NCBI RefSeq assembly: GCF_000768555.3
Contig: NZ_KN293979.1
Location: forward strand, 1-64,000
Length of the DNA: 64,000 bases
Source of the DNA: Roseovarius mucosus DSM 17069
GTDB taxonomy: Bacteria > Pseudomonadota > Alphaproteobacteria > Rhodobacterales > Rhodobacteraceae
Direction: 5' to 3'
The position numbers and the translations under genes are program-made. The notes under the pieces were generated by a model that had not been told where the DNA came from, did no database searches, and was given only the letters and a program-made list of their open reading frames with translations. Positions 55,069 to 63,828 of this stretch are shown piece after piece; within the stretch, counting starts at the first letter, position 1, and every line of letters begins with the position of its first letter.

Positions 55069-55183
55069 GAAACTGTATTCCAAATCTTGGACCCGGGGCA
55101 TTGCCGATCACAGCAAGCCGCGCGATCTCGGCCCTCGACCTATGGCGAAGGCTATCTTTGTGACGGGAAGTCTTGCGCGATGA
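55069..55183 (+). pseudogene. 38-codon leader ORF or truncated gene
   Basis: ATG at 55069 begins a 37-residue frame (MKLYSKSWTRGIADHSK ... ) whose end, MAKAIFVTGSLAR, looks like the first strand and glycine loop of a short-chain dehydrogenase cut off after the TGS. Its stop overlaps the start of the next gene (ATGA). It may be a remnant left by a deletion or a leader peptide coupled to the next gene. Confidence 0.35.
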
Positions 55184-55560
55184 CTGGATCGAATGAAACC
55201 GAAGTTCGCGAACTCATGAAGCTCTACTTCGATGGTCTCTATCACTCAAACAGCACGGTTTTGCGATCCGTCTTTCACACGGATCTCACCTATGTGAACG
55301 GGACTGCCGATACTTACGAGCATATGGGGCTTGAAGACTACATGGCGCGGATCGATGCTCGGACGCCACCAGCCTCACGCGGCGACGCCAGAGAAGAGAT
55401 CGTCGAACGGATCGAGTTCAAGGGAGATCGCATCGGCATTGTCGAGGCTCGCATGACGATGATGGGCCGCAACTACCAAGACTTGCTGACGATCATCAAT
55501 ACAGATGAAGGGTGGCGCGTGCTCACTAAGGTTTTCTCATTCGTTGCACGAAAGGACTGA
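55180..55560 (+). CDS. SnoaL/NTF2-fold lumazine-binding-like protein
   Basis: 126 residues. The pattern NETEVRELMKLYFDGLYHSNSTVLRSVFHTDLTYVNG, then GLEDYMARID and DLLTIINTDEGWRVLTKVFSF, matches the putative lumazine-binding (NTF2-like) family. These cone-shaped proteins bind small hydrophobic ligands, and some are isomerases or hydrolases. ATG at 55180 overlaps the stop of the small upstream frame. Followed after 4 bases by a tautomerase gene, it probably forms an operon acting on the same compound. Confidence 0.82.
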   Translation: MTGSNETEVRELMKLYFDGLYHSNSTVLRSVFHTDLTYVNGTADTYEHMGLEDYMARIDARTPPASRGDAREEIVERIEFKGDRIGIVEARMTMMGRNYQDLLTIINTDEGWRVLTKVFSFVARKD

Positions 55561-55564
55561 ACGA

Positions 55565-55786
55565 ATGCCCTACGTAAACATCAAGGTAACGCAAGAAGGT
55601 GGCCCGACAGGTACGGGCCCTTCGACGGAAGAAAAGCGACAGCTCGTCGCCGGAGTCACGGATCTGCTGTTTAAAGTTCTGGGCAAGACCCCGGCCACCA
55701 CGTTTGTTGTCATCGATGAAGTTCCACTCGAGAATTGGGGCTTAGAGGGTCGGCAAGTCAGCACCATTCGCGCGGAACGGACCTGA
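55565..55786 (+). CDS. 4-oxalocrotonate tautomerase-family protein
   Basis: 73 residues. It starts MPYVNIKVTQEG, giving the catalytic Pro at position 1 after Met removal. EEKRQLVAGVTDLLFKVLGK and TTFVVIDEVPLENWG complete the 4-OT fold. Slightly longer than classical 4-OT (62), closer to the 4-OT-like subgroup. Likely converts an enol or dienol intermediate. Coupled closely to the lumazine-binding-like gene upstream and the EamA gene downstream. Confidence 0.9.
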   Translation: MPYVNIKVTQEGGPTGTGPSTEEKRQLVAGVTDLLFKVLGKTPATTFVVIDEVPLENWGLEGRQVSTIRAERT

Positions 55787-55799
55787 CCTCCCGGATCCC

Positions 55800-56852
55800 A
55801 TGCAATCATCCAATGGCGACGGTGCGGTTGCAGGCGCCCCGGCAGGAAAGGCTTGTCCGATGTCAGGAAATCTCTGGGTCATTTCAAGGCCGCCCGCCGA
55901 TCGGAACACTGCCGTCTCGACGCAACGCGCGGGCTATCCGCCCTGCAAGGGGCGTGACAGGCAAACGGCCCGCCAAAGAAGTGCAACGGCAGCGGGCTAT
56001 GCCTGGATGTCGCTCGCCGTGTTGATCTGGGCGAGTTGGCTGGTGCTGACCTCTGCCGGGCGCACGACGTCTCTTTCGGTCTTGGATCTTGCCGCATTTC
56101 GCGCTGTCATCCCGACGGTGGTGCTGGGCCCTTTGCTTTGGCGCCACCGTCGCATTGTTGCCCGAATGGGCGCAGCACGATGCTTGCTGCTGTCCGCCTA
56201 CGGGGCACCCTTCACATTGCTCGTGGGCCACGGATTGGGCTTTGCGCCGGTGGCCCACGCGGGTGCCATGGTTCCTGGCTTGATGCCTGTTTTTGCCGTT
56301 GCTTTGGCCTGTCTGTTCCTGGGCCTGAGGTTGAGCAAAGGCGATGCTGTTGCCCTCATGCTCATCATTTCCGGCGCAGTGACAATCCTTCTGCGCGGCT
56401 CGGATCAGTTGGCCGTGCTAGATGTGCGGTTTGGACACCTTCTCTTCTTGTTGGGTGCGCTCTGTTGGGCCTGTTTCACCGTAACGATCCGAGCCTTCGA
56501 AATCCCTGCGTTCCTAGCGACCGCCATAGTGGGCGCTGTATCGACAATTTGGCTGTTGCCGTTTTGGATCGTTTCCGATCTGTCCAACATTGCCACGGCG
56601 CAATGGTCCGACATTGCCTTTCAGGCCGTCTTTCAGGGCATCATTTCGGGCATGATTTCAGTATATGCTTTCGGCCGGGCGCTTCGTCTCATCGGTGGGC
56701 AGGCGTCCGGACTGTCGGCCCTGACACCCGGCGTCGCGGCCGTACTGGCTGTGCCGGTCCTCGGCCAAGTTCCTCAAGTGTCGGACGCCCTCGCCCTTGG
56801 GGTCGTCGTGACGGGTTTGTTTATCTGGAACATCGGCCCGAAGCTTTCCTGA
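55800..56852 (+). CDS. EamA/DMT-family transporter
   Basis: Up to 350 residues, with about ten membrane helices beginning near residue 68 and the two EamA half-repeats (AYAWMSLAVLIWASWLVLTSAGR and LLFLLGALCWACFTVTIRAFEIP). The N-terminal ~65 residues are hydrophilic and not typical, so the true start may be ATG 55860 or later. The transporter may export or import the compound handled by the SnoaL and tautomerase proteins. Last gene of the operon. Confidence 0.82.
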   Translation: MQSSNGDGAVAGAPAGKACPMSGNLWVISRPPADRNTAVSTQRAGYPPCKGRDRQTARQRSATAAGYAWMSLAVLIWASWLVLTSAGRTTSLSVLDLAAFRAVIPTVVLGPLLWRHRRIVARMGAARCLLLSAYGAPFTLLVGHGLGFAPVAHAGAMVPGLMPVFAVALACLFLGLRLSKGDAVALMLIISGAVTILLRGSDQLAVLDVRFGHLLFLLGALCWACFTVTIRAFEIPAFLATAIVGAVSTIWLLPFWIVSDLSNIATAQWSDIAFQAVFQGIISGMISVYAFGRALRLIGGQASGLSALTPGVAAVLAVPVLGQVPQVSDALALGVVVTGLFIWNIGPKLS

Positions 56853-57017
56853 GCGGCACTCGAAAAACACGAGACAGAGCCTTACGCGCACCTATCGAAA
56901 TCAGAATGCAAAGCAAGTTTGACAAGAGATGTGGCGATCTCTTCATGAAAACGCACTTGCCATGTCGAAACACGAACCGTTCTAGGCTCAGGGCGTTCCC
57001 ATTGCCGGTCGGCAGGC

Positions 57018-57040
57018 GACCTCTTCAAATTGAAGAGGTC
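57018..57040. repeat. 23-bp palindrome
   Basis: Arms GACCTCTTCAA and TTGAAGAGGTC flank a single central A. Too tight for a good RNA hairpin loop, so a protein-binding site or recombination relic is as likely as a terminator. Confidence 0.5.
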
Positions 57041-57100
57041 TCGATACCGCTGCGGGGAGGCGCATCCGTCTTGCAGCAGGACGGCTTTGCCAACGCGACC

Positions 57101-57210
57101 ATTGGAGACAACGCCAAGACTTCGAGCACTGATCTGGTTTTCGGTTGAACCCGAAGTGCTGCTCGAATGAACCCTTTGGCCAAGCCATGAGCTTGCGTGT
57201 TGTCTCCAAT
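57101..57210. repeat. 110-base multi-armed inverted repeat
   Basis: Nested pairs, outer to inner: ATTGGAGACAAC (57101-57112) with GTTGTCTCCAAT (57199-57210); CAAG (57115-57118) with CTTG (57192-57195); TTCGAGCA (57121-57128) with TGCTCGAA (57160-57167); and TTCGG with CCGAA near the centre. It lies 18 bases past the dmdA stop. A terminator, a REP-like element or an RNA are all possible. Confidence 0.5.
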
Positions 57211-57227
57211 GTTGTTGCGAAACGCTG

Positions 57228-58331
57228 CTATGCCCAGAAATTCCTGCGAACTTTGGCCTGTCGCGGCCCGGCCGGCGTCTCGACGGTCAGTTCGGTGCCG
57301 TCGTTCCAATGGGTCATGCGCACCATGCCGATGGCGACATTCGTCTTGAAATCCGGCGACCAGGCGGCCGAGGAGATGCGGCCGACCGTTTTCGCCCCGT
57401 GCTTCAGCGGCCACCAGCGGTCGCATCCGGGCACGGCCGGGCCGTCGATCTCCAGCGCACGGATCTGCTTGACCGGGCCTTCCTTGGCGACGCGCAGCAA
57501 GGCATCGCGGCCGATACAGCCAATGGCGGTCTGGGTGTTGCAGAACTTTCCGAGCCCGCATTCGTGCGGCGTGTTGTCGTCGGTCATGTCGTTTCCGTAG
57601 GATAGCAAACCGCCCTCGATCCGTTCGATCAGGTTGGGGCAGCCGGCATGAACGTCCATCGACTTGCCGGCCTCCATCAGGGCGTTCCAAAGCGGCATGC
57701 CAAGGTCTTCACCCTCGACGTAGATCTCGAAACCGCCCTGTTTCGAGTAGCCCGATCGCGCAACAACCATGTCGTGCCCCTGGAAATCCAGATGTGCGAA
57801 ACGGAAGAAGCGGACGTCGCGCACCGCATCGCCAAAGACTGCCGCCATCAGGTCATCTGCGCGCGGGCCCTGCACGGCGAGAGGTGACACGTCGGGTTCG
57901 TCCACCAGCACGTCAAGGCGATAGCCATAGGCCAGTCCCTTGATCCAATATAGCAGATCGCTGTCAGCGATGGAGATCCACCAGCGGTCCTCGGCCAGCT
58001 TGACCGCAACCGGGTCGTTCAACATGCCGCCGGTTTCGTCGACGATGGGCACATAATAGCACTGGCCGGGCAGCATTGACCGCAGGTCGCGCGGGGTTAG
58101 CAGTTGCATTAGACGCCCGGCATCGGGGCCGCGCAATTCGACCTGACGTTCGCAGGCGACGTCCCAAACCTGCACAGCCTGCTTGAGGTGGTGGTAATCC
58201 TCCTCCACCGAACGAAAGACCGTCGGCAGCAGCATATGGTTGTAGACGGTATAGGCCTTTACTCCGGCGGCCTCGACGCCGTCGGAAAAGGGGGTGCGCC
58301 GCAGTCGGCGTGAGGGGGAGATCAGGGTCAT
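57228..58331 (-). CDS. dmdA: Dimethylsulfoniopropionate demethylase
   Basis: 367 residues, GcvT-fold tetrahydrofolate-dependent enzyme that moves a methyl group from DMSP to give methylmercaptopropionate. It matches the Roseobacter DmdA pattern as I recall it: FPSRRLRRTPFS-like start (ISPSRRLRRTPFSDGVEAAG), YTVYNHMLLPTVF, VQVWDVACERQV, CYYVPIVDETGGMLNDPVAVKL, PDVSPLAVQGPRADDLMA, SGYSKQGGFEIYVEG, AGCPNLIERIEGGLLSYGNDM and HECGLGKFCN. Last gene of the dmd operon, 6 bases after dmdB. Confidence 0.95.
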   Translation of the reverse strand: MTLISPSRRLRRTPFSDGVEAAGVKAYTVYNHMLLPTVFRSVEEDYHHLKQAVQVWDVACERQVELRGPDAGRLMQLLTPRDLRSMLPGQCYYVPIVDETGGMLNDPVAVKLAEDRWWISIADSDLLYWIKGLAYGYRLDVLVDEPDVSPLAVQGPRADDLMAAVFGDAVRDVRFFRFAHLDFQGHDMVVARSGYSKQGGFEIYVEGEDLGMPLWNALMEAGKSMDVHAGCPNLIERIEGGLLSYGNDMTDDNTPHECGLGKFCNTQTAIGCIGRDALLRVAKEGPVKQIRALEIDGPAVPGCDRWWPLKHGAKTVGRISSAAWSPDFKTNVAIGMVRMTHWNDGTELTVETPAGPRQAKVRRNFWA

Positions 58332-58337
58332 TCCAGG

Positions 58338-59948
58338 TTACTCCAGGCTTTTGGCGCGATTGCGAAGCTGGAACTTCTGGATCTTGCCGGTTGATGTTTT
58401 GGGGAGGGTTTCGAAAATGACAGACTTGGGGGCTTTGAAGCCAGCCAGATTGGTCCGGCAGAAGGCGATGAGTTCGTCCGAAGTGGCCTGTACCCCATCA
58501 CGCAATTCCACAAAGGCGCAGGGGACCTCGCCCCATTTTTCATGCGGCATGGCGACCACGGCGGCAGCCTGAACGGCGTCGTGGCGATAAAGCACGGCCT
58601 CAACCTCGACCGAGGAAATGTTTTCCCCGCCCGAGATGATTACGTCCTTCAGGCGGTCGCGGATCTGGATATAGGCATTTTCATGAACGACAGCGCCATC
58701 GCCGGACCAGAACCAGCCATCTGCAAATGCTGCTGCGGTGGCCTCGGCGTCCTTGTAGTAGCCCGCCATGACCGTATTGCCGCGAATGGCGATTTCACCT
58801 TGGGTGGTGCCGTCGCGCGGAACGGGCGCGCCGCTTGCGCGGTCGATTACGGTGACCTCTTCGACCATGGGAAAGGCAATACCCTGTTGCGCCTGCAATT
58901 CGGATTGTTCCGCAGGAGTCAGGTCGTCCCAGTCCTCTTGCCATAGACACTGCGAGATATGGCCGTAGGTTTCCGTCAGGCCATAGACCTGCATGACGTC
59001 GAACCCCATGGCTCGGGTCTTTTCCAGCACCGAAGGTGGCGGCGGTGCGCCTGCGGTCAGAACGCGGATCGCGGGATCAAAGGGCGTGGCGTTGCTTTCG
59101 GCCTCGGCAAGCATCTGCAAGACGATAGGGGCTGCGCCGAAATGGGTCACGCCATGGGTGCGGATCGCGGCAAGGATGCGGTCTGCTGCCGGAACGCGGG
59201 TGAAGACCATCGTTCCCCCGAGCATCGCCATCAGCCAAGGATGCCCCCAACCGTTGCAGTGGAACATGGGCACGACCGAAAGGTAGATCGGATAAGGTGG
59301 CATCTGCCACGCGGTTCCGGTGCCAAGCGCCATCAGGTAGGCCCCGCGGTGGTGATAGACGACACCTTTGGGCCGCCCGGAGGTGCCGGACGTGTAATTC
59401 AGCGCAATCGCATTCCATTCATCATCCGGCAGGACAACCGGCAAGGGCTCGTTTGCCAGCAGGCTGTCATAGGTCGGGCCGCCAAGGGTTTCGCCGGGCG
59501 CATTCGGATCGGCGATCTCGACCACGGGCAGCGTGCGGCCAAGACGGTCAAAGGCCTGTGACAGCAGCGGCACCAGTTCCCGGTCGACAACCACCAGCCT
59601 GGTATCCGCGTGATCCAGGATATAGGCGATGGTTTCGGGTTCCAGCCGGGTGTTGAGCGTGTTCAGCACCGCGCCTGTCAGAGGGAGCGCGAAATGCAGC
59701 TCGAACAGTTCGGGAATGTTCGGGCTGAGCACCGAGACGGTATCGCCCGGCGCAACGCCAAGCCCCATGAACCCTGCCGCCACCGCACGAATGCGGTCAC
59801 AGGTTTCGGCCCAGCTGCGCCGGATGTCACCATAGATCACCGCCGTGCGCGCGGCATGCAGGCTTTCGGCGCGGCGCAGGAAGGACAGGGGCGACAAGGG
59901 CACATGGTTGGCCCCTGTCTTTTGAAGAGCCTCGAAATGTTGACGCAT
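58338..59948 (-). CDS. dmdB: Methylmercaptopropionate-CoA ligase (acyl-CoA synthetase)
   Basis: 536-residue ANL-superfamily ligase. ATP loop YTSGTSGRPKGV, VYGLTETYGH, GWFWSGDGAVVHENAYIQIRDRLKDVIISGGENISSVEVE and the catalytic C-terminal Lys in PKTSTGKIQKF. Its place between dmdD and dmdA makes it the ligase that activates methylmercaptopropionate for the demethylation pathway; by sequence alone it would be a medium-chain acyl-CoA synthetase. ATG at 59948. 16 bases after dmdD. Confidence 0.9.
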   Translation of the reverse strand: MRQHFEALQKTGANHVPLSPLSFLRRAESLHAARTAVIYGDIRRSWAETCDRIRAVAAGFMGLGVAPGDTVSVLSPNIPELFELHFALPLTGAVLNTLNTRLEPETIAYILDHADTRLVVVDRELVPLLSQAFDRLGRTLPVVEIADPNAPGETLGGPTYDSLLANEPLPVVLPDDEWNAIALNYTSGTSGRPKGVVYHHRGAYLMALGTGTAWQMPPYPIYLSVVPMFHCNGWGHPWLMAMLGGTMVFTRVPAADRILAAIRTHGVTHFGAAPIVLQMLAEAESNATPFDPAIRVLTAGAPPPPSVLEKTRAMGFDVMQVYGLTETYGHISQCLWQEDWDDLTPAEQSELQAQQGIAFPMVEEVTVIDRASGAPVPRDGTTQGEIAIRGNTVMAGYYKDAEATAAAFADGWFWSGDGAVVHENAYIQIRDRLKDVIISGGENISSVEVEAVLYRHDAVQAAAVVAMPHEKWGEVPCAFVELRDGVQATSDELIAFCRTNLAGFKAPKSVIFETLPKTSTGKIQKFQLRNRAKSLE

Positions 59949-59964
59949 CCCGGATCCGCCTGGC

Positions 59965-60774
59965 TTAATCGTTGGGCCGCACGCGGGCGGCGGTCTTGTT
60001 TGCGAAGGCTTCAAGACGTTCGCGCGCGGCGGGCTGGGTGTTGACGATGCCGCCCACGAACGCCTCGGCATAGGCGGCGTCCATGCCGGACATGTTGTTC
60101 ATGTGGCTGACGGCCGAACAGATCGCGAAGTTCGTCAGCGGCAGGTTCTGCGCCACCTTGTCCGCCAGTTCCATCGCCTTGTCGAAACTGCCGCCCGGTT
60201 CGGTGATATACTGCGCCAGCCCCAGGTCGACGGCCTCCTGCCCCTGGTAGACACGGCCGGTCAGGATCATGTCGATCATCCGGTACTTGCCGATCATGTC
60301 CGACACCCGGATCGTCGCGCCGCCGCCGGTGAAGATCCCGCGTTGGCCTTCGGGCAGAGCGAAATAGGTGCCGGGGTCGATCACGCGCACATGGGCGGCG
60401 CTGGCCAGCTCCAGCCCGCCCCCGACAACCGCGCCCTTTAGCGCGGCAATGATCGGAACGCCGCCATATTCCATCTTGTTGAAGGCTTCGTGCCAGCGCA
60501 GGCAGACGTGCATGAAGTCATCGGCGCTGCGGTCGGCCTTCCAATGTTCGACGAGATCGAGACCGGCGCAGAAGTGATCGCCCGCGCCTTCGAGCAACAC
60601 CGCCCTGACGCCCGCCATGCGCGCGCCGCTGAAGAAGCGGATCAGCTCCTCAATGGTGAGCACATCGAGCGCGTTGCGTTTGTCAGGGCGGTTCAGCGTC
60701 ACCACATAGAGGCCATTGTCACGCGCGGAAATCGCGAGGCGTTCGTAGGTGTCGGGGTTCACGACGTCATTCAT
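59965..60774 (-). CDS. dmdD: Methylthioacryloyl-CoA hydratase
   Basis: 269-residue crotonase-fold enzyme. Hydrates methylthioacryloyl-CoA, releasing methanethiol, acetaldehyde and CoA. It closely resembles Ruegeria pomeroyi DmdD as I recall it: [53 protein letters not shown] and [21 protein letters not shown]. The two catalytic glutamates are Glu122 and Glu142. The C-terminus [20 protein letters not shown] is also shared. 21 bases after dmdC. Confidence 0.95.
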   Translation of the reverse strand: MNDVVNPDTYERLAISARDNGLYVVTLNRPDKRNALDVLTIEELIRFFSGARMAGVRAVLLEGAGDHFCAGLDLVEHWKADRSADDFMHVCLRWHEAFNKMEYGGVPIIAALKGAVVGGGLELASAAHVRVIDPGTYFALPEGQRGIFTGGGATIRVSDMIGKYRMIDMILTGRVYQGQEAVDLGLAQYITEPGGSFDKAMELADKVAQNLPLTNFAICSAVSHMNNMSGMDAAYAEAFVGGIVNTQPAARERLEAFANKTAARVRPND

Positions 60775-60795
60775 GGGTTAGGTCCTTTCGATGGA

Positions 60796-62559
60796 TCAAT
60801 CGGGGAAGGCCGCGTCCAGCAGGCTTTGCGCGCCGTGCAGGATGCGGGCTTGTTCGGTGGCGCATTCGGGCAGGATGTGCTGGGCATAGAACAGCGCGGT
60901 GGCGATCTTCTGGGTCAGGAACGCAGTGTCCTGTCCCGCGTCGCGCGCGGTTTGCGCCGCCAGCGCCCCCTTGGCCAGCATCCAGCCCGCCGCCAGTGTG
61001 CCGGAGAGCATCAGGAAGGGGACAGAGCCCGCAAAGGCCGCGTCGATATCCTTGCGGCTGTTTTCCAGCATCCAGTCCAGGGCAGCTTCGAAAGCGCCGC
61101 GCGCCTGCGCGAGACGTGTGCCGATTGCCTGGGCCGATGCGTCGCCGCTTGCCAGCCTTGCTTCGGTTTCCGCAATTCGGGCGGCGAACAGGCGGGCGAT
61201 TGCCCCCCCGTCTCGCATCACCTTGCGCCCCAGCAGGTCATTTGCCTGAATGGCTGTGGTGCCCTCGTAAATCGGCAGGATGCGAGCGTCGCGGTAGTGC
61301 TGTGCTGCGCCGGTTTCTTCGATGAAGCCCATGCCGCCATGGATTTGTATGCCCAACGATGCGACTTCGACCGCGCGTTCGGTGCAAAAGCCCTTGACCA
61401 GCGGGACCATGAATTCGGCCTCTGCGATGGTCTCCGCATCACCCCTGTGGTGCGCCATGTCCAACAGCCCCGCAGTCGCAGCAGCCATCGCCCGTCCGCC
61501 TTCGGTCAGGCTGCGCATCCGCATCAACATGCGGCGCACGTCAGGGTGTTCGATGATCGGCACGGCGTGCTTGCTCTGACCATTCACAGGGCGGCTCTGC
61601 ACGCGGTCGCGCGCGTAGGCCAAAGCCCGCTGATAGGACCGCTCGGAGAGCGCAATCCCCTGCACACCCACCGAGAACCGCGCGGCGTTCATCATGATGA
61701 ACATGTGTTCCAGCCCGCTATTTTCCTCGCCAATCAGGAATCCGATGGCATCGACGTATTCCAGTACGGCCGTCGGGCTGGCGCGCACGCCCAGTTTGTG
61801 TTCGATACTGACACAGTTGACCGCGTTCTCGGCACCCGGCGTACCGTCCGGTTCCACCAGTTTCTGCGGCACGATGAAAAGGCTCAACCCCTTCGGCCCG
61901 TATGGCGCATCAGGTGTGCGCGCCAACACGAGGTGAATGATGTTCTCGGTCAGGTCATGGGCGCCATAGGTGATGAAAATCTTCGTGCCAGAGATGCCAT
62001 AGGTGCCGTCGGCGCGCCGCACCGCCTTTGTTGCCACCCGGCCCAGATCGCTGCCCGCCTGCGGTTCGGTCAGGTTCATCGTGCCGGACCAGCGCCCTTC
62101 GATCAGCGGCCCAAGATAGGTGGCCTTCTGCTCCTCCGAGCCGGTCAGCAGCAGCGCCTCGATCGCCCCGTCGGTCAGCAGAGGACAAAGACCAAAGCTC
62201 ATGTCGGCGGCATTTAGCATCTCTATCGCCGCCGCGCCCACGGCACGCGGCAGCCCGATGCCGCCATATTCCGCCGGATGTGTCAGCGCCTGCCAGCCCA
62301 TTTCGATAAACCGAGCATAGGCCTGCGCGTCACCTTCGGGCATGGTCACACGGCCATTCTCAAACCGGGCACCCAAGGTGTCGCCTATATGAGACAATGG
62401 CACGATCTGTTCGGCGCAAAACCGGGCATAGCTTTCCAGTGCGGCACCAATATCCGACAGCTCGCAGTCAGAATACGCGTCCATAGCGGACACCCTTTCC
62501 CAATGGGACAGGTGTTCGATACAGAACATCAAATCTTGCACGGGCGGCAGATAGGACAT
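60796..62559 (-). CDS. dmdC: Methylmercaptopropionyl-CoA dehydrogenase
   Basis: 587-residue acyl-CoA dehydrogenase with the long C-terminal extension typical of DmdC. Oxidises methylmercaptopropionyl-CoA to methylthioacryloyl-CoA. Signatures: LTEPQAGSDLGRVATKA, ISGTKIFITYGAHDLTENIIHLVLART, KLGVRASPTAVLEY, GIQIHGGMGFIEETGAAQHYRDARILPIYEGTTAIQANDL, with the catalytic Glu in IYEGT. First gene of the dmd operon, with ATG at 62559; the in-frame start at 62595 lies within the promoter region. Confidence 0.93.
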   Translation of the reverse strand: MSYLPPVQDLMFCIEHLSHWERVSAMDAYSDCELSDIGAALESYARFCAEQIVPLSHIGDTLGARFENGRVTMPEGDAQAYARFIEMGWQALTHPAEYGGIGLPRAVGAAAIEMLNAADMSFGLCPLLTDGAIEALLLTGSEEQKATYLGPLIEGRWSGTMNLTEPQAGSDLGRVATKAVRRADGTYGISGTKIFITYGAHDLTENIIHLVLARTPDAPYGPKGLSLFIVPQKLVEPDGTPGAENAVNCVSIEHKLGVRASPTAVLEYVDAIGFLIGEENSGLEHMFIMMNAARFSVGVQGIALSERSYQRALAYARDRVQSRPVNGQSKHAVPIIEHPDVRRMLMRMRSLTEGGRAMAAATAGLLDMAHHRGDAETIAEAEFMVPLVKGFCTERAVEVASLGIQIHGGMGFIEETGAAQHYRDARILPIYEGTTAIQANDLLGRKVMRDGGAIARLFAARIAETEARLASGDASAQAIGTRLAQARGAFEAALDWMLENSRKDIDAAFAGSVPFLMLSGTLAAGWMLAKGALAAQTARDAGQDTAFLTQKIATALFYAQHILPECATEQARILHGAQSLLDAAFPD

Positions 62560-62608
62560 TCGAGGCTCTCCACGGTAACTATTGCTTCCTGTCATTTAGC
62601 TGGTGAAT

Positions 62609-62640
62609 AACTTGCCAATAAGCTCATTTTATGCCAAAAT
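62609..62640. promoter_or_regulatory. Candidate AraC direct repeat in the dmd promoter
   Basis: TGCCAA occurs at 62613-62618 and 62632-62637 (19-base spacing) in the AT-rich gap between dmdC and the divergent AraC gene. It is a candidate binding site for that regulator. The gap is 109 bases. Confidence 0.4.
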
Positions 62641-62668
62641 CATATCAGATCACGCCATCAGAGCCCCC

Positions 62669-63682
62669 ATGACCAGTCATGATCCTATCTCTCTGACGAC
62701 CGTTTCGGCGGGGTTCATCCAGGACTGGCTCGACGCGCTGAAATCTCGATGCACACCGCAGGCGATGGCCTCTCTGCTGGAGCGCTCGGGTCTGCAAACC
62801 ATCCCCATGGTGCCCACGCAGCGCGTGACGCTCAAGGAAATCGCCACCCTTTACCAGCTGGCCGCGCCGGAGACCGGTGATGAAATGATGGGGCTCTGGA
62901 GCCGCCCGATCCGCCCTCGCGCTTTGCAGCATCTTTTGACCGTGCAGCGTGAGGCGAGCAGCCTGGTCTCAGCGCTGTTTCGGTTCTCGACGTTCTGGAA
63001 CCTGCTCCTGGATGATTTTCGCCTGGAATTGCGGAACAGCTATGAGGAGGTGGAGCTGTCATTGATCGCTTGCTACCCGGACACCGAGCCTCAGCGATTT
63101 GGTCACATGCTGATCCTCAAATTGGCGCATGGGCTTCTGTCTTGGCTGGGCGGGTCGGAAACCTCGGTGAAAGAGATACGCTTTGCCTTTGCCCGTCCGC
63201 ATTTCGCGGCCGACTACGCGGTGGTTTTTCCCTGCCCGGTCGCGTTCGACGCACAGCATACCAGCATCCTATTCGATCCGCGCCACTTTGACCGTCCGAT
63301 CACCCGCAGCCCGGCCGAAGCATCCGTGTTCCTACAACGGGCGCCGCTTGACTGGATTTTCACCAGCTCGCGCGCCCACACGAATAGCCTTCGCGTCCGC
63401 GCCTTTCTTTACGGAGCGACATGGCAGAGCTGCCAACTCCCGGATGCGGCCCACGCCCTGAAGATGACGCCCCGAACGTTGAACCGCCGCCTGAAGGAGG
63501 AAGGAACATCCTTTCAGGACATAAAGGACGCTCTGCGCCGCGACATCGCTATCCGCGCGCTTCAGCAAGGGACGGACAGTATCGAACAGATCGCCTTTGA
63601 CACCGGCTTTTCCGCACCGTCGAACTTCCACCGGGCCTTTCACAAGTGGACCAACCGGACGCCCGGATCTTACCGATTATAA
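62669..63682 (+). CDS. AraC-family regulator, probable dmd activator
   Basis: 337 residues from the ATG at 62669. An N-terminal arabinose-binding-domain-like region of the OruR/ArgR-type group (FIQDWLDALKSR, EIATLYQLAAPETGDEMMGLW) and a C-terminal double helix-turn-helix (DAAHALKMTPRTLNRRLKEEGTSFQDIKDALRRDIA and SIEQIAFDTGFSAPSNFHRAFHKWTNRTPGSYR). Divergent from dmdC. It likely responds to DMSP or a product such as acryloyl-CoA-type compounds, by analogy with other dmd regulation (inference). Confidence 0.9.
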   Translation: MTSHDPISLTTVSAGFIQDWLDALKSRCTPQAMASLLERSGLQTIPMVPTQRVTLKEIATLYQLAAPETGDEMMGLWSRPIRPRALQHLLTVQREASSLVSALFRFSTFWNLLLDDFRLELRNSYEEVELSLIACYPDTEPQRFGHMLILKLAHGLLSWLGGSETSVKEIRFAFARPHFAADYAVVFPCPVAFDAQHTSILFDPRHFDRPITRSPAEASVFLQRAPLDWIFTSSRAHTNSLRVRAFLYGATWQSCQLPDAAHALKMTPRTLNRRLKEEGTSFQDIKDALRRDIAIRALQQGTDSIEQIAFDTGFSAPSNFHRAFHKWTNRTPGSYRL

Positions 63683-63828
63683 CTTCGGGTTCGAACATTG
63701 ACATCTCTTCACGGGTGATCTGATCCAGCACTTTTGCCACTGCGTCTACATGGCTGGCGCAGCGAAGCTCGCTTGGTTCGGCAAAGCGGCTCTTGGGGCT
63801 TTGTGCCGCGAGCGACCGCGTTCTGCCC
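63683..63828. other. Intergenic region with a protein-like antisense stretch
   Basis: On the minus strand about 63675-63800 encodes AEPSELRCASHVDAVAKVLD and onward to MFEPEVII without a stop, in a frame that then runs antisense through the AraC C-terminus. It may be a remnant of a gene end. No start or family is recognised. Confidence 0.3.

Larger units (their letters stand above)
56853..57227. other. Intergenic region rich in palindromes, no gene
   Basis: Between the EamA and dmdA stops (convergent). Two structures stand out and are listed separately: a 23-bp near-perfect palindrome and a 110-base multi-armed inverted repeat. Otherwise no gene is supported. Confidence 0.5.

Noticed and set aside
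60490..62217. 575-codon open frame on the plus strand, antisense to dmdC and dmdD
   Set aside because: It is the high-GC shadow of two well-supported genes; composition is His/Arg/Gly-rich without domains.
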